64,000 nt of DNA from DATJOJ01 sp035507035 (GTDB lineage Bacteria; Acidobacteriota; Terriglobia; Terriglobales; Acidobacteriaceae): assembly GCA_035507035.1 (NCBI GenBank), contig DATJOJ010000061.1, positions 178,527-242,526 of the forward strand, read 5' to 3'. Shown piece by piece: positions 18,151 to 28,228 of the stretch; the stretch's first letter is position 1; each line of letters opens with the position of its first letter. A program made the position numbers and the translations under genes. Below the pieces are notes generated by a model. The model saw only the letters and a program-made list of their open reading frames with translations, searched no databases and was not told the origin of the DNA.

Positions 18151-18663
18151 CTAAATAAACATTTCATCCTGCGCTGCCGGTACACCATCGCGGCGGCGGC
18201 GTCTGCCGGACATGAAAAATTCCACTCCCGCAGTTATTCCTTGAATCACGCCGGAAACCTGGCGCACGGGAGAAACCACTGTTCGATGCACGATGTCCGT
18301 CGTTTCTTCCACCCGATCCAGCGTTCGACCCACCAGTTCATCCACGCGAATCACCTGCAAGCGCGTGCGATCGATGACATCGTTCAGCGTCGCATCCAGT
18401 CGCTGCAATTGCGCCCGCACCACGCTGCTCGACTCGCTAGCATTTGTCACCAGTGTTTCCACTTTCGGCTGAATGTCGGTGAGGGTCGATTTCACCAGAT
18501 CAACTGTGGGCAAAACCCTCTCCTTGATCTCCATGGCCAAGCTCTCGATTTTCGCGCTGGTCTCGCGAGTCGCGAGGTACATGCCGATCAGAATACCGGC
18601 CTGGACCACTACCGCAGCGGCCGTCACGGCGATGAAAGCAATCAGAAGATTTGCGTTTTCCAT
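18151..18663 (-). CDS. DUF948-like membrane-anchored coiled protein
   Basis: About 170 residues starting MENANLLIAFIAV. One N-terminal transmembrane helix (about 6-28) is followed by a long, mostly helical, charged region with heptad-like spacing (KIESLAMEIKERVLPTV), then a short basic C-terminus (RRRRR). This layout matches DUF948-type general-stress or envelope proteins. The frame is open further upstream, but the longer version would overlap the YtxH-like gene and has no family support. It lies directly downstream of the YtxH-like gene, and the two families commonly occur together. Confidence 0.75.
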   Translation of the reverse strand: MENANLLIAFIAVTAAAVVVQAGILIGMYLATRETSAKIESLAMEIKERVLPTVDLVKSTLTDIQPKVETLVTNASESSSVVRAQLQRLDATLNDVIDRTRLQVIRVDELVGRTLDRVEETTDIVHRTVVSPVRQVSGVIQGITAGVEFFMSGRRRRRDGVPAAQDEMFI

Positions 18664-18704
18664 AAGAGTGCTCCGCTTCGTCGCAAGCCGATTCTGAGCC
18701 TGCG

Positions 18705-19016
18705 TTACGGATTCGCAGTCCCGCCGCTCTCTGCGCGGGTTGCCTCCTGATAGGCTTGCTTTCCGGCTTCGTAAGCAGAACGGAACTGTTCCTTCTGCTG
18801 GTTCAGGACTTCCCGTCCGCGATCGGCCCAACCGGTGGCTTGTTCCCGCGCCTGGCGTGCTCGGTCGCGCACGTAGTCCCGCCCTTCTTCCGCCCGGGAG
18901 CGCAAAGCCTCGCGCGTTTCACTGCCGGAACGCGGCGCATAAAGAATTCCAGCGATCGCTCCGAAGCCCAAACCTGCTAGAAACCAAAGAAAACTATTGC
19001 CGTCTTTGTCCGACAT
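18705..19016 (-). CDS. YtxH-like small membrane protein
   Basis: A 103-residue protein with the YtxH signature: an N-terminal helix FLWFLAGLGFGAIAGILYAP (about 9-28) followed by RSGSETRE and a long amphipathic helix rich in Arg, Ala and Glu. The family is linked to general stress in Firmicutes; function is not defined here. GGAGG lies five bases before the ATG. It is the first gene of a two-gene minus-strand unit with the DUF948-like gene, 41 bases apart. Confidence 0.8.
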   Translation of the reverse strand: MSDKDGNSFLWFLAGLGFGAIAGILYAPRSGSETREALRSRAEEGRDYVRDRARQAREQATGWADRGREVLNQQKEQFRSAYEAGKQAYQEATRAESGGTANP

Positions 19017-19183
19017 AAAACCCTCCGCAATTCTTCTTATCTCATCTCGGATGGTAGCACCCGTGATGACGAATTACAATTCGATGCACCACCGACCATT
19101 CTGGATGACCGCACAGTTTTGATGGTGCGGCGAATGCGGCTAAATGTTAGGATTTGGCAGGGTTTTGTGCGTTGGAGGGGTTT

Positions 19184-19612
19184 TTGTCAGACCGAAAGTA
19201 CAAGCAGCGGGGATATCAGGACAGCGGCAACGACCGGCAAAAGGAGTCCCTCGAAAAGCCGGTTCGAAAAGATACCTTCGGCCCACGTCCGCTCCAAATG
19301 CCTGGAACGCACACCGTCTCGCGATGTGCGCAATGCGGCACGTTGCTTCCTCCCGGAATTGAGTCAACCGCGCGCTGCTCCAAATGCGGATTTGAACTGC
19401 ATTCATGCCGTCAGTGCACTTATTTCGATACCTCCAGCCGCTTCGAGTGCTCGCAGCCGATTCCCGACCGTATCGCAAAGAAAGATGAACGCAATCAGTG
19501 CACGTTCTACTCGATGCGCGTGCGGGTGGAAAAAGAAACTTCAACGCCGGCTGTCAGCTCAGGCCGTCCCGAAGATGCTCGCAAAGCCTTCGAGAACCTG
19601 TTCAAGAAATGA
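19184..19612 (+). CDS. Zinc-ribbon protein of unknown function
   Basis: About 142 residues. Cys pairs at 48/51 (CAQC) and 65/68 (CSKC) form a zinc ribbon. A second Cys-rich stretch (CRQCTYFD, then CSQP and NQCTFY) looks like another metal site. The C-terminus ends in a short helix (DARKAFENLF). I choose TTG 19184, with GGAGGGG four to ten bases upstream, over the longer frame from 19154. The gene converges with the GGDEF gene. I do not recognise a named family. Confidence 0.68.
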   Translation: MSDRKYKQRGYQDSGNDRQKESLEKPVRKDTFGPRPLQMPGTHTVSRCAQCGTLLPPGIESTARCSKCGFELHSCRQCTYFDTSSRFECSQPIPDRIAKKDERNQCTFYSMRVRVEKETSTPAVSSGRPEDARKAFENLFKK

Positions 19613-19663
19613 ACTACCCTTGCAAGATTCACTAGGCAGGTAGTATAGGGCTGCTCCCGAAAG

Positions 19664-21616
19664 TCATGCGGGTTGAGCGGAAGGAACTTTTCCCATCACG
19701 ACCCGATCTCGTCCCTGTTCTTTTGCCCGGAGAAGAGCAGAGTCGGCTGCTGTTAACAAATCCGACGCAGTTACGCCATGGTCCGGCAAGGCTGCGACGC
19801 CGGCTGAAATTGTTACTTTGCCCAGCACGAGGTCTCGGTATTTGATAGTGAGGTGCTGAAAGGTAACACGAAGTTCTTCAGCTCGCCGCAGAGTGTCCTC
19901 CAGATTTGATTCGACAAGCACCAGAACAAACTCCTCCCCTCCGTAGCGGCAAGCCACGTCTCCCCGGCGAACCGACTTCGTCAGGAAATCGCCGAACTCC
20001 CGCAGGACCGCGTCGCCTGCATCATGGCCGTGAATATCATTGAATTTCTTGAAATGATCGACGTCGATCATAATGAGGCCAAGATTGCGGCTCTTCCGCA
20101 GAGCGTTAGGCACTTCGCGTTCCAGAGTTTCATCCAGATACCGTCGATTGAACAGTCCGGTAAGCGGGTCACGCACCGATTGGTAGCGTAGCTTATCCCG
20201 CAGCTTCAAATTAGCGAACGAGAGCGCTGCTTGCTCTGCCAAAGAGATCGCCAGACGCATATCACTTTCGGAAATGACGGGTAGCGGTCCGTCAGCGGGG
20301 GGAGAATTGGCGGTCAGGCACAAAATTCCGAGTGTTTCGCCGTGGGCGGCGAGCGGTGCGCACATACTGGCCGACCCCGAGGGGCCGGTCAAGTGCTTGC
20401 AACAAGTCCCACCAGTGCCGAGAGAATGGTGCACGCGTCCTCGGCGCAACGCCCAGCAATCGCTTGGGCCGAAAACCCGTTCGGAAGGAGGATCGGGGCC
20501 CCACACAGCCATTGCTTCGAGCACATTTCTCGACGCGCTGAACACCAGCAGAGCCCCGGATAACGCCGGGAAAAGTTTTATTGCAGTGGAAGCGATCACA
20601 TCGGAAGCTTCGTCGGCAGTGAAACACGACTGCAGCAATTCCGCGCTTTCCGAAAGCACGCCCGCGTGCCGATTGCTGGATTCGAGTTCGTCCATGGAGC
20701 TTTGCAATCTCGTGTTAGCGCTCGAAAGGTCTTTTTGCGCCTGGGTGTTTTGCTCGATCAACTGGGTGAGATCATTGGCCATGAAATTGAAACAGCTTGC
20801 GAGGTCGCCAAGCTCATCCTTTGAGTGTATGGCAAGCCGGGTCTGCATCTTTCCTTGGCCGATGGCTTTGGCTGCAGCGCGAAGGTCGTGAATCGGCGTA
20901 ATGACCACGCGGGAGAGCAACCGCGCCAGGAAAACGCTGAGCGCCAATCCTGCAAGCACAACCAGAAAGGATTGCTTATAGGAGAAATGTAAAGCACTCT
21001 CGATATTGTGGCGATCTTCCGCCGCTTCCACGTCGGTTTCATTTGCCAATTGCAGAATTTGGTCCAGATTTTCCTGCACTGAGGGTTCTAAAACTTTTTG
21101 CACCAGCTCGCCTTCTTCTCGGATTGCGAAACGATCAGATAAGGCGATGAAATCACCCGTGTTCGATTTGAGACGCGGGAAGAGCCTTGAGATCTGGTTG
21201 ACGATCTGAGTCTCGCGCTGTTCCGAGGTGTTCATGGGTTCATTGCTCGAGGCCATCACCTGCATTTGATCGGACATCGATCGGCTGATTTCAGCCAAGT
21301 CTTTCTCGAAGGCGAGCACGCCGTCACGCACGGCTTCGTTTGCGGTCTTGCGTTGCTGGTCGGCCTCAATCGTCTCCTTGGGCACAACCTGAATTCGGTA
21401 GGTCTCACTGAGGGATTCTTCAAATGCGGCTCGAATTCCGCGAACGTCAGATTGCATGTGGTCGGCAAGCGTGCCCTGCTGAGCTTCAAATTCATTCATG
21501 CGGAGGGCGAAGGAAATGCGCGGGTTGGCGATAAGCGCAACGTAGGCCGCAATGGGAGGAACGAGGGAAATGCTGGCGAGGGCGAGGAGCAGCTTAGTGC
21601 GAATTTTCATCCTCAC
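19664..21616 (-). CDS. HAMP-GAF-GGDEF diguanylate cyclase
   Basis: A 650-residue sensor enzyme for cyclic di-GMP synthesis. Two helices (about 8-28 and 220-240) enclose a periplasmic helical sensor region. A HAMP domain (TPIHDLRAAAKAIGQGKM, about 240-290) and a coiled linker follow. A GAF-like domain (about 310-470) precedes the GGDEF domain, whose active site is GGEEF near residue 558. The inhibitory RRGD lies five residues before it. The listed start is a GTG; an ATG two codons later with GAGG beside it is as likely. The substrate sensed is unknown. Confidence 0.9.
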   Translation of the reverse strand: MRMKIRTKLLLALASISLVPPIAAYVALIANPRISFALRMNEFEAQQGTLADHMQSDVRGIRAAFEESLSETYRIQVVPKETIEADQQRKTANEAVRDGVLAFEKDLAEISRSMSDQMQVMASSNEPMNTSEQRETQIVNQISRLFPRLKSNTGDFIALSDRFAIREEGELVQKVLEPSVQENLDQILQLANETDVEAAEDRHNIESALHFSYKQSFLVVLAGLALSVFLARLLSRVVITPIHDLRAAAKAIGQGKMQTRLAIHSKDELGDLASCFNFMANDLTQLIEQNTQAQKDLSSANTRLQSSMDELESSNRHAGVLSESAELLQSCFTADEASDVIASTAIKLFPALSGALLVFSASRNVLEAMAVWGPDPPSERVFGPSDCWALRRGRVHHSLGTGGTCCKHLTGPSGSASMCAPLAAHGETLGILCLTANSPPADGPLPVISESDMRLAISLAEQAALSFANLKLRDKLRYQSVRDPLTGLFNRRYLDETLEREVPNALRKSRNLGLIMIDVDHFKKFNDIHGHDAGDAVLREFGDFLTKSVRRGDVACRYGGEEFVLVLVESNLEDTLRRAEELRVTFQHLTIKYRDLVLGKVTISAGVAALPDHGVTASDLLTAADSALLRAKEQGRDRVVMGKVPSAQPA

Positions 21617-21761
21617 CTCGCCGAATGCCGGGGATTAAGAACTGAGGCAGCCATGACCGTATGTCTGCGTTATCGGCAAGAAAGCAGCTTGCTTTAGCGT
21701 CGGGGCTCGCAGATTCAGGTTTATGGTCGCTTCGTTCCAGGTGACGGTTGGAGCGAATGCT

Positions 21762-22016
21762 TCAGTTCGCGTAGAACTTGGCGTTAATGTCAATAAACTC
21801 TTTCTTGTCTTCGGGCAGATCATCGGCCACGGAAATCGAGTCTGACGTGCACACCGGCACGCAGGCCCCGCAATCGATGCAGCCGTTAGGATCGATATAA
21901 AGTTGGGTCGCCTCCGCGAAGCCAGGTTCATCTTTCTTAGGATGGATACAGTCGGTTGGGCAAACATCCACGCAAAGCTCATCCTTGATGCAGGTATCCG
22001 TAATTACGTATGCCAT
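21762..22016 (-). CDS. Ferredoxin with two Fe-S clusters
   Basis: An 84-residue ferredoxin of the FdxA-like type, a small cytoplasmic electron carrier. The second cluster motif CIDCGACVPVC is a complete 4Fe-4S site. In the first, Cys 9, 15, 19 and 23 (CIKDELCVDVCPTDC) are spaced unlike a canonical CxxCxxC, which points to a 3Fe-4S or atypical cluster. The Pro after the third Cys of each half is present. GGAG lies seven bases before the ATG. It is a single-gene unit between the cyclase and the drug exporter. Confidence 0.9.
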   Translation of the reverse strand: MAYVITDTCIKDELCVDVCPTDCIHPKKDEPGFAEATQLYIDPNGCIDCGACVPVCTSDSISVADDLPEDKKEFIDINAKFYAN

Positions 22017-22166
22017 GATTCGCTCCTCAGAAAATTGTTGTCACACTTCAGGGTAGGGAACTGGCCGGGGAGTTTTCGGTGATGTGGGTCACCCGCCAGT
22101 TGTGCGCTGCGTCTCATTTTCGCGACTGGTAACGGCTTGGGGGTTCATAACCTGAGAGAGCTGCCC

Positions 22167-23798
22167 TCAGACATGAGCGAGAATTTCCTCCGCCTCTTCC
22201 ACAGGCGCTGCTTGGACCTCAGGTTTAATCACCGGAGACACGGTCTGTACTTTGCCCCGCGGATTTCGTAGAAGAAAAACCGGCGGTATCATTGCTAGAA
22301 AGATCACCGCCATCACCCAGAAAGCTTCCACAAACGCCAGCATCGATGCGTGCTGCTGCACCATCCCGTAGACAGCCCCCATCGCTTTTCTGGAAGCGGT
22401 GTAACTGTCATAACCGCGAACGTGAAACCAGGCCTGCAGACCCTGCAGCATCTGTCGCGTGGGTAAACTCCCAGGTTGCACTTTTTCGACCAGGCGGCTT
22501 TGGTGAAACTGCTCGCGGCGCGAGAGAAACGTCGTCATGATGGCGATTCCAAAACTACCGCCAATGTTGCGCATCAGGTTGAAGATGCTCGTTGCGTTGC
22601 CCATTTTCTCCTTATCAATCGACGCCATCGCGGCTGCGGTCAGCGGCACGAACAGAAATGCCAACGCCACGCCCTGGAAAACCTGTGGCCAGAAAATATC
22701 CCAATAACCCGCAGTCAAATTGAGTCCGGAAAGTGCGAACATGGTGAGCGCTCCAACTACCAGGCCAAAGAAAATCAATCGCCGTGGATCGGTCTTGCTG
22801 GTCAAGTATCCTGCCAGCGGCATCACGGCTAACGATCCCAAACCCCGCGGCGAGAGTGCCAACCCGGCATTAAACGCCGGATAACCCAGCAGCAACTGCA
22901 AGTAAATCGGCAGCAGCACCAGGCTGGCGTAGAGCGTGAATCCCAGTAGGCTCATCAATAAGACCCCACTGCTGAACGAGCGGTCCCGCAAAGCACGTAG
23001 ATCCACCACGGGATGCTCCGCCCGCAGCTCCCGAATCACCATTCCCACCAAGCCAATGACGCACAGCGTTGCAAAGAACCGAATGTATTCGGACGAAAAC
23101 CAGTCCTTCCTCTGCCCTGTATCCAACACAATCTGCAAGGTCCCAAATCCCAGCGCCAGGAAGCCTATACCCCATAAGTCGATCCGGCCCTGACCTCGCC
23201 GGATGTAGTGCGGATCAAAAACAAAGCGGTTCATCATAAACAGCGAGAAAATTCCCACCGGAAGGTTGAGATAAAAAATCCATCGCCAGCTGTAGTTATC
23301 GGTCAACCAGCCGCCGAGCGTCGGGCCGAGAATTGGCGCAAACAGAATTCCAATTCCGAACGCAGCCATTGCCTGCCCATGTTTGTGCTTCGGGAATGTC
23401 TCCAGCAAAATCGCCTGCGCCAGCGGCTGCAGTCCGCCGCCGGTCAAGCCTTGCAGAACCCGGAAGAAGATCAGAGCGTTCAGGCTGGTAGCGAGTCCGC
23501 AGCACAACGATGTTGCCGTAAATCCCGCCACGCAACTCAGCAGCAGTTTCTTGCGGCCAATGTAATTTGCCAGCCAGCCCGACATCGGCAGAACGATCGC
23601 GTTCGAAACGAGATACGAGGTGACGACCCATGTACCTTCCTCCACCGTGGCGGCGAGATTCCCCGCAATGTGCGGGATGGAAACGTTAACGACCGTGGTG
23701 TCGAGAACCTCCATGAACGTCGCCAGCATAACGGCAAACGTGACGATCCAGGGGTTGACATAGTGAGGTTCCGGGTCGGGCTCAAAAGGGTCCGTCAC
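22167..23798 (-). CDS. DHA2-family drug exporter (EmrB-like MFS)
   Basis: A 543-residue major facilitator with about 14 helices, which pumps hydrophobic drugs out by proton antiport. The first helix carries the DHA2 motif TFMEVLDTTVVNVSIPHIAG (about 22-41). Motif A appears as GWLANYIGRKKLL (about 75-87) and motif C as GIGILFAPILGPTLGGWL (about 145-162). The start is a GTG at 23798. No EmrA-type membrane-fusion gene or TetR/MarR regulator is adjacent, so the partner, if any, is elsewhere. Confidence 0.9.
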   Translation of the reverse strand: MTDPFEPDPEPHYVNPWIVTFAVMLATFMEVLDTTVVNVSIPHIAGNLAATVEEGTWVVTSYLVSNAIVLPMSGWLANYIGRKKLLLSCVAGFTATSLCCGLATSLNALIFFRVLQGLTGGGLQPLAQAILLETFPKHKHGQAMAAFGIGILFAPILGPTLGGWLTDNYSWRWIFYLNLPVGIFSLFMMNRFVFDPHYIRRGQGRIDLWGIGFLALGFGTLQIVLDTGQRKDWFSSEYIRFFATLCVIGLVGMVIRELRAEHPVVDLRALRDRSFSSGVLLMSLLGFTLYASLVLLPIYLQLLLGYPAFNAGLALSPRGLGSLAVMPLAGYLTSKTDPRRLIFFGLVVGALTMFALSGLNLTAGYWDIFWPQVFQGVALAFLFVPLTAAAMASIDKEKMGNATSIFNLMRNIGGSFGIAIMTTFLSRREQFHQSRLVEKVQPGSLPTRQMLQGLQAWFHVRGYDSYTASRKAMGAVYGMVQQHASMLAFVEAFWVMAVIFLAMIPPVFLLRNPRGKVQTVSPVIKPEVQAAPVEEAEEILAHV

Positions 23799-23950
23799 CC
23801 TTTTTTATAGGCGGTAGAGAGCTCAAAATGCGGTGATTGCGATCACAAGGGATGAAAACGGAAGGGCACGAATAAGCGAGTGTGAGACATGCCGCTCCAC
23901 CCTGTTATCTGCAAGCCCTACTGCCGAGGACTATCAATGAAACACCGGTT

Positions 23951-26602
23951 TCACCGAAGCGGGATGCGATAAACGTTCCGGCGGGAGGTTCCTTTGCTGA
24001 AAGTATAGGAAGAGCTGTCAGGGCCCGGCGAAGCGTTCCCTTGCAGCACTTGCGTAGCGACTGCGCGCAGCTCTTTCTCGGATTGATATCCTGATTGGGG
24101 TAGTTTCGGAAAATCGCTGCCACGGACGATCGGAACAACGTACGTTCGCGAATCGCCCGCGAACGACAACCAATAGAAATACATGACTTTGCCGTCGCGG
24201 GACCAATCGGCTTCACACCCACCCGAGCAAAGACGAATCCAAGGGCCGCCCCCAAGCGGTACGGCCTCTGCGTCAACCGTATTCTCTTCACTGTTAAGTG
24301 TGCGATAGACAACCACGAACTGCTCATCGGGGGAAATTCCAAAAGCATAATCGATGGGTTCGGAGGTGATTTTCTCCTCCTCGCTACCATCGTCTTTCAT
24401 CCGGTAGAGGTAGGAATGCCCACCCTCCGAAGCCACACAGTAAATGCGTCCGGAGCGCGAGTACATCGGAACCATCATGCCGGTCCCTGACCGAATTTGG
24501 CGTGGAGCGAAGGTATGTTCAGTGGAAGATACCCAGAGATGATGTTGGTCGTTGCCGTCGAGCGTCTCGAAGACGACGCGCTTGTCATCCGGAGAAATAG
24601 CGTAATACACGATAGAAAGCCCGGGCAGCACCTTGGAAGCCTGGCCGCTGCTGAGGTCCGATACCCACAATTCGCTTCCGCGGCGGTCTTGTGATGAGTT
24701 CGCCGCCTGGAGGTAGAAGAGCCGCTTGCCATCGCTCGAGAGTCTTGGAGTAGAAGAATACCCTTGGGAAGAAATCTGCCGTTCTCCTTGTTGTTCGTGT
24801 ACCCATACGTTTCTCTCGGATGTGCCCACCGATGTAATCAAGGATCCCCCGTCGGGAGCCACCGCAATGCCCCGCTCCTCACCCAGACTGGCTGTCAGTT
24901 GCTGAGGGATGCCATCGGGGAAGGCCTGGCGCCAAATGTGATACCCCTTGGACCCTGCATCGGAATTGAAGTACATCCATTTACCATCTGGCGACCAGGC
25001 AGCATAGTGACAGGATCCGGATTGTGGGCCGACGGGGCGCGCACCCCCGCCTGAGAAGGGTACGAGTTGACAAGGGATCATTCTTTCGTCATTACCCATT
25101 TCGGCTACTAGCACCCACTTATGGTCGGGTGAGAGATAAGAGAAGCGCGCCATGTGGTCCTGGTTCGGCGGAACATACACATCCCGCTGTTCCGAACGGC
25201 TTTCAGTTGCGGTTACGACTGCAAGATGGACACCACTCTTGACCTCGCTAAACATCACATGGCGTGCGTCGATCCAGCTCAGCCCCGTGGCATTGGAGAG
25301 CAAGAGCTGGGGCTGACCGCCGAGCACCGGCACGACCCACGTCTGCCAGTTGAGTTCACTGGTTCCATACGCAATGCGTGAGCCGTCGGGAGAGAATGTG
25401 GGTGCCAACTTATTATTGCTTTCATCGTGCGTCAGCTGCACCGGCTCTCCGTCAGGAAGAAGCTTGACATAGAGCTGGGCCAGTCCGTTTATTGAACGGA
25501 GAAACGCCAACATACGCCCGTCAGGCGATAGCGTCGGCTCATAGATCTCGTCTGTGTAGTTTGTGAGCTGAACCCACTGCGATGAGTCGGCAGGAACAAC
25601 GCTGGCTGACCGTCGCCAGATCGCAACCGCGCAGACTACAAGTACAGCGATCAGCAGTGATGCCCCCGCCCAAATGGCATGTCTGGATCTTCGTTGTGGT
25701 CGGGCCAATGCGATTTTTGGTTTGCTACCGGATTCCGTATCCCGCTTCAGCCGTTGCAGGTCTGTGCGAACTTCCGAAGCGTGCTGGTAGCGCAGACTCC
25801 AGTCCTTCTCGAGTGCTTTGAGAATTACGGATTCCAGAGCCGGTGGCACCTGGGGGTTGATCTGCGAGGGCGCAACCGGTTCCTGGTGGAGAATCGCGCC
25901 CCATACCTCCCCGGTGCTTGCCCCCTCAAACGGTGGCTTCCCCGTTGCCATCTCGTACAGCACCGCCCCGTAAGAGAATAAGTCGGTTCGCGCATCCAGT
26001 TCCTTCGCGCGAATTTGCTCCGGCGACATGTAGGCGACTGTCCCCAACAAAGAACCATCGGTCGTCAGTTGTGAGGCGTCGGAATCGATGGAAACCGTCA
26101 CCGAATCGCTTCCCGCCGAAGCGGCTTTGCCTGCCCTCTTCGCCAGGCCGAAGTCAAGGATCTTGGCGTGACCAATCTGTGTGATAAAGATGTTTGCCGG
26201 CTTGATGTCCCGATGGATGATTCCAGCTGCGTGTGCGGCATTGAGACCGTCGGCGATCCCAATCGCCACCGGAAGCATCGCCTCCATATCTAAAGCTCGC
26301 CCGGCGATGCGATTCTTCAGGGTTACGCCCTGCAAAAACTCCATGGCAATAAACTGGTGGTCTTCATGGCGGCCGATTTCGTAAATCGTGCAAATATTGG
26401 GATGGTTTAGCGCCGATGCGGCACGAGCTTCCCGGCGGAAGCGGTCTAGGGCTTGCGGGTTGCGTGCGACGTCGTCGGGCAAAAACTTCAGAGCGACGAA
26501 GCGCCCAAGATCGAGGTCCTCGGCTTTGTAGACGACACCCATCCCTCCGCCGCCAAGCTTCTCGACGACGCGGTAATGCGAAATGGTCTGCCCGACTATC
26601 AT
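23951..26602 (-). CDS. Serine/threonine protein kinase with C-terminal beta-propeller
   Basis: An 883-residue single-pass kinase. The kinase domain (about 10-270) has the glycine loop GGGGMG, Lys in ALKF, catalytic HRDIKPAN and ILDFGLAK. One membrane helix follows at about 312-332. The extracytoplasmic half consists of TolB/WD40-like beta-propeller repeats of the form LSPDGRML, FSPDGSRIAYG and WSPDGKWMYF, which probably sense or bind a ligand. This kinase-plus-propeller plan is frequent in Acidobacteria. The ATG at 26602 fits the family. The next gene upstream on the same strand encodes a STAS protein, a possible phosphorylation target. Confidence 0.9.
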   Translation of the reverse strand: MIVGQTISHYRVVEKLGGGGMGVVYKAEDLDLGRFVALKFLPDDVARNPQALDRFRREARAASALNHPNICTIYEIGRHEDHQFIAMEFLQGVTLKNRIAGRALDMEAMLPVAIGIADGLNAAHAAGIIHRDIKPANIFITQIGHAKILDFGLAKRAGKAASAGSDSVTVSIDSDASQLTTDGSLLGTVAYMSPEQIRAKELDARTDLFSYGAVLYEMATGKPPFEGASTGEVWGAILHQEPVAPSQINPQVPPALESVILKALEKDWSLRYQHASEVRTDLQRLKRDTESGSKPKIALARPQRRSRHAIWAGASLLIAVLVVCAVAIWRRSASVVPADSSQWVQLTNYTDEIYEPTLSPDGRMLAFLRSINGLAQLYVKLLPDGEPVQLTHDESNNKLAPTFSPDGSRIAYGTSELNWQTWVVPVLGGQPQLLLSNATGLSWIDARHVMFSEVKSGVHLAVVTATESRSEQRDVYVPPNQDHMARFSYLSPDHKWVLVAEMGNDERMIPCQLVPFSGGGARPVGPQSGSCHYAAWSPDGKWMYFNSDAGSKGYHIWRQAFPDGIPQQLTASLGEERGIAVAPDGGSLITSVGTSERNVWVHEQQGERQISSQGYSSTPRLSSDGKRLFYLQAANSSQDRRGSELWVSDLSSGQASKVLPGLSIVYYAISPDDKRVVFETLDGNDQHHLWVSSTEHTFAPRQIRSGTGMMVPMYSRSGRIYCVASEGGHSYLYRMKDDGSEEEKITSEPIDYAFGISPDEQFVVVYRTLNSEENTVDAEAVPLGGGPWIRLCSGGCEADWSRDGKVMYFYWLSFAGDSRTYVVPIVRGSDFPKLPQSGYQSEKELRAVATQVLQGNASPGPDSSSYTFSKGTSRRNVYRIPLR

Positions 26603-26709
26603 CGGACGGAAGGATCTAGCCCGGAGATCTTATACATTCCATTGCAACAATGCAGCCACCTACGGAATTGTTGACTCCGCAGGTGGCGCGGAGCCGGAAC
26701 CAACACAAG

Positions 26710-27090
26710 CTAATCCGGCGTCATTCCCAGAAGCTCCTCATGCCGCGCGCCCGCCTCCATAACCTTCGAGAAGAAGGAAGTCAAACCACTTCTGCTGAAA
26801 AGGTCTTTTACACGCGTTTTAGGATTTGCCAGTTCCAGTTCGCATTTCATGCGCGATGCATGCATGTAGACAGCCACTAGTGAGCCGAGGCCTGAGCTGT
26901 CGACATACTCGACATTGGTTAAGTCCAGCACCACTCGCTGGCGGTGGGACACTAGATCCCGAAGCGTGTCCTCAAATTTCGCGCTCGTGGACGAGGAAAT
27001 GCGGCCTGTAGCTCGAACGACCGTCTCTGACGGTCCTTTTTCGGCATCGAGTCTGAGCTCTTCGAGGCGAGGGATTGGGTTTGCAGCCAT
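26710..27090 (-). CDS. STAS-domain protein (anti-sigma factor antagonist type)
   Basis: A 126-residue single STAS domain protein like SpoIIAA/RsbV. These bind anti-sigma kinases and are controlled by phosphorylation of a Ser or Thr in the DSSGLGSL loop; here that loop is intact near residue 60. The frame is open 18 codons further upstream, but the ATG at 27090 has AAGGAGG seven bases before it and is preferred. It lies 107 bases upstream of the kinase gene on the same strand. No RsbW-type kinase is present in this window. Confidence 0.85.
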   Translation of the reverse strand: MAANPIPRLEELRLDAEKGPSETVVRATGRISSSTSAKFEDTLRDLVSHRQRVVLDLTNVEYVDSSGLGSLVAVYMHASRMKCELELANPKTRVKDLFSRSGLTSFFSKVMEAGARHEELLGMTPD

Positions 27091-27207
27091 AACGAACCTC
27101 CTTGTTGAACTGCCCCTACTAAAGAAATCGGAAATGGCTGGCAAAAGACGACATGTTCGGGCAAGAATTTTTGTCCGGCAGCCGAAGACACGTTGAATGC
27201 TTCTACC

Positions 27208-28086
27208 TTAAGACGGCTGCGGGAATCCAAACATCAACCACGACTGATTGGCGACCCAATGCGGGTACAGCTCCGTCATCTGATCGAACAGCTCCTGGTC
27301 GGACGTCGCGGTTTTCTGCAACCGATCGAAGTCCTCAAGGTAACGCTTGGTCTCTTGGATCGCCGCGGGAGAGTCGGGCGCGCCAGGCTTCTTGTGACCG
27401 GCGACGACCATCGTCGGGTTCAGCGCCGCTAACCGGTCCAGCGCCGCCATCCAATTCTTTCGGCTCTTGGGGGTGGTGTCGCCGACGTAGATGTGGCATT
27501 GGTTGTACACCACGTCGCCAGCCACGATCAAGCCGATCGACGGAACGTGTAGAGACGTCGTATCGGTGCTATCGGTGTGGCCCTGCTCGATGATGCGCAT
27601 TTCGTGGCCCTCGAGCGTGAACGTGTCGCGCTCATAGGGCTCAGGTGCAACCAGCTTAGTGGGCACTTGCCCTGGAAACATCCGGCGGGCTAACCGCTCC
27701 ACTGGGGGAGAGAGATACATCTGCATGGCGTTCAGCGTCTTGGGCGTGGCGATCGCCCGCGCGCCGGGGAAACGGTCGAGCAGAATGCCCAGACCGTAGA
27801 AGTGGTCGAAATGGGCGTGCGTTATATAGATGGTCTCCAGGTTGCGGTTGTGCAGAGCAACCCAATCCGCCAGAGCCTCGGCCTCAGCAATCGTCAGCAT
27901 TGCATCTACCAGCACCGCGTCGCTCTCGCCGAAGATTAAAGTCGACGTGATCGGATCGAAGCCGAGCGCTTCGCCGAAGGGCTTGGGCCGCTCGCCAACC
28001 ATAGACTTTCCCGGGGCAGTAAAGACGTTTACACTCAGCGTGTTCAAGGCAGCGGGGCGATCAGTCTCGGGTCTCTTTCTGTCCAT
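27208..28086 (-). CDS. MBL-fold metallo-hydrolase
   Basis: A 292-residue metallo-beta-lactamase-fold hydrolase. The metal motif THAHFDH is near residues 87-93. Later metal ligands are the His in EQGHTDS, the Asp in VAGDVVYN and the His in VAGHKKP. This set fits a dinuclear metal hydrolase; the substrate is not evident. The N-terminus has no signal peptide, so it should be cytoplasmic. It lies between the STAS and HAD genes, with no clear operon link (142 bases from HAD). Confidence 0.88.
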   Translation of the reverse strand: MDRKRPETDRPAALNTLSVNVFTAPGKSMVGERPKPFGEALGFDPITSTLIFGESDAVLVDAMLTIAEAEALADWVALHNRNLETIYITHAHFDHFYGLGILLDRFPGARAIATPKTLNAMQMYLSPPVERLARRMFPGQVPTKLVAPEPYERDTFTLEGHEMRIIEQGHTDSTDTTSLHVPSIGLIVAGDVVYNQCHIYVGDTTPKSRKNWMAALDRLAALNPTMVVAGHKKPGAPDSPAAIQETKRYLEDFDRLQKTATSDQELFDQMTELYPHWVANQSWLMFGFPQPS

Positions 28087-28228
28087 TTATGACGTCCATT
28101 TGGTGGTCCTTTCGATCAGAGCGACTTACGGTTGAACGCAAGATTGGCAGAGGCGCGACGACGAGTCTATTGGACGAATGTATCGATCGATACCAAAAGT
28201 CTCGGTTGAAATTTACGGGCGGTACACC

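Noticed and set aside
19150..19170. A sigma-54-like TGGCAGGG..TGC
   Set aside because: Spacing between the GG and GC elements is 11 instead of 10, and no activator site is visible.
22148..22170. A CTGAGAGA stretch like a TPP riboswitch piece
   Set aside because: It overlaps the end of the drug-exporter gene and none of the other TPP riboswitch elements is present.
23208..23810. A 200-codon frame on the plus strand
   Set aside because: It is antisense to the DHA2 exporter and has very high Arg/Gln/Asn content.
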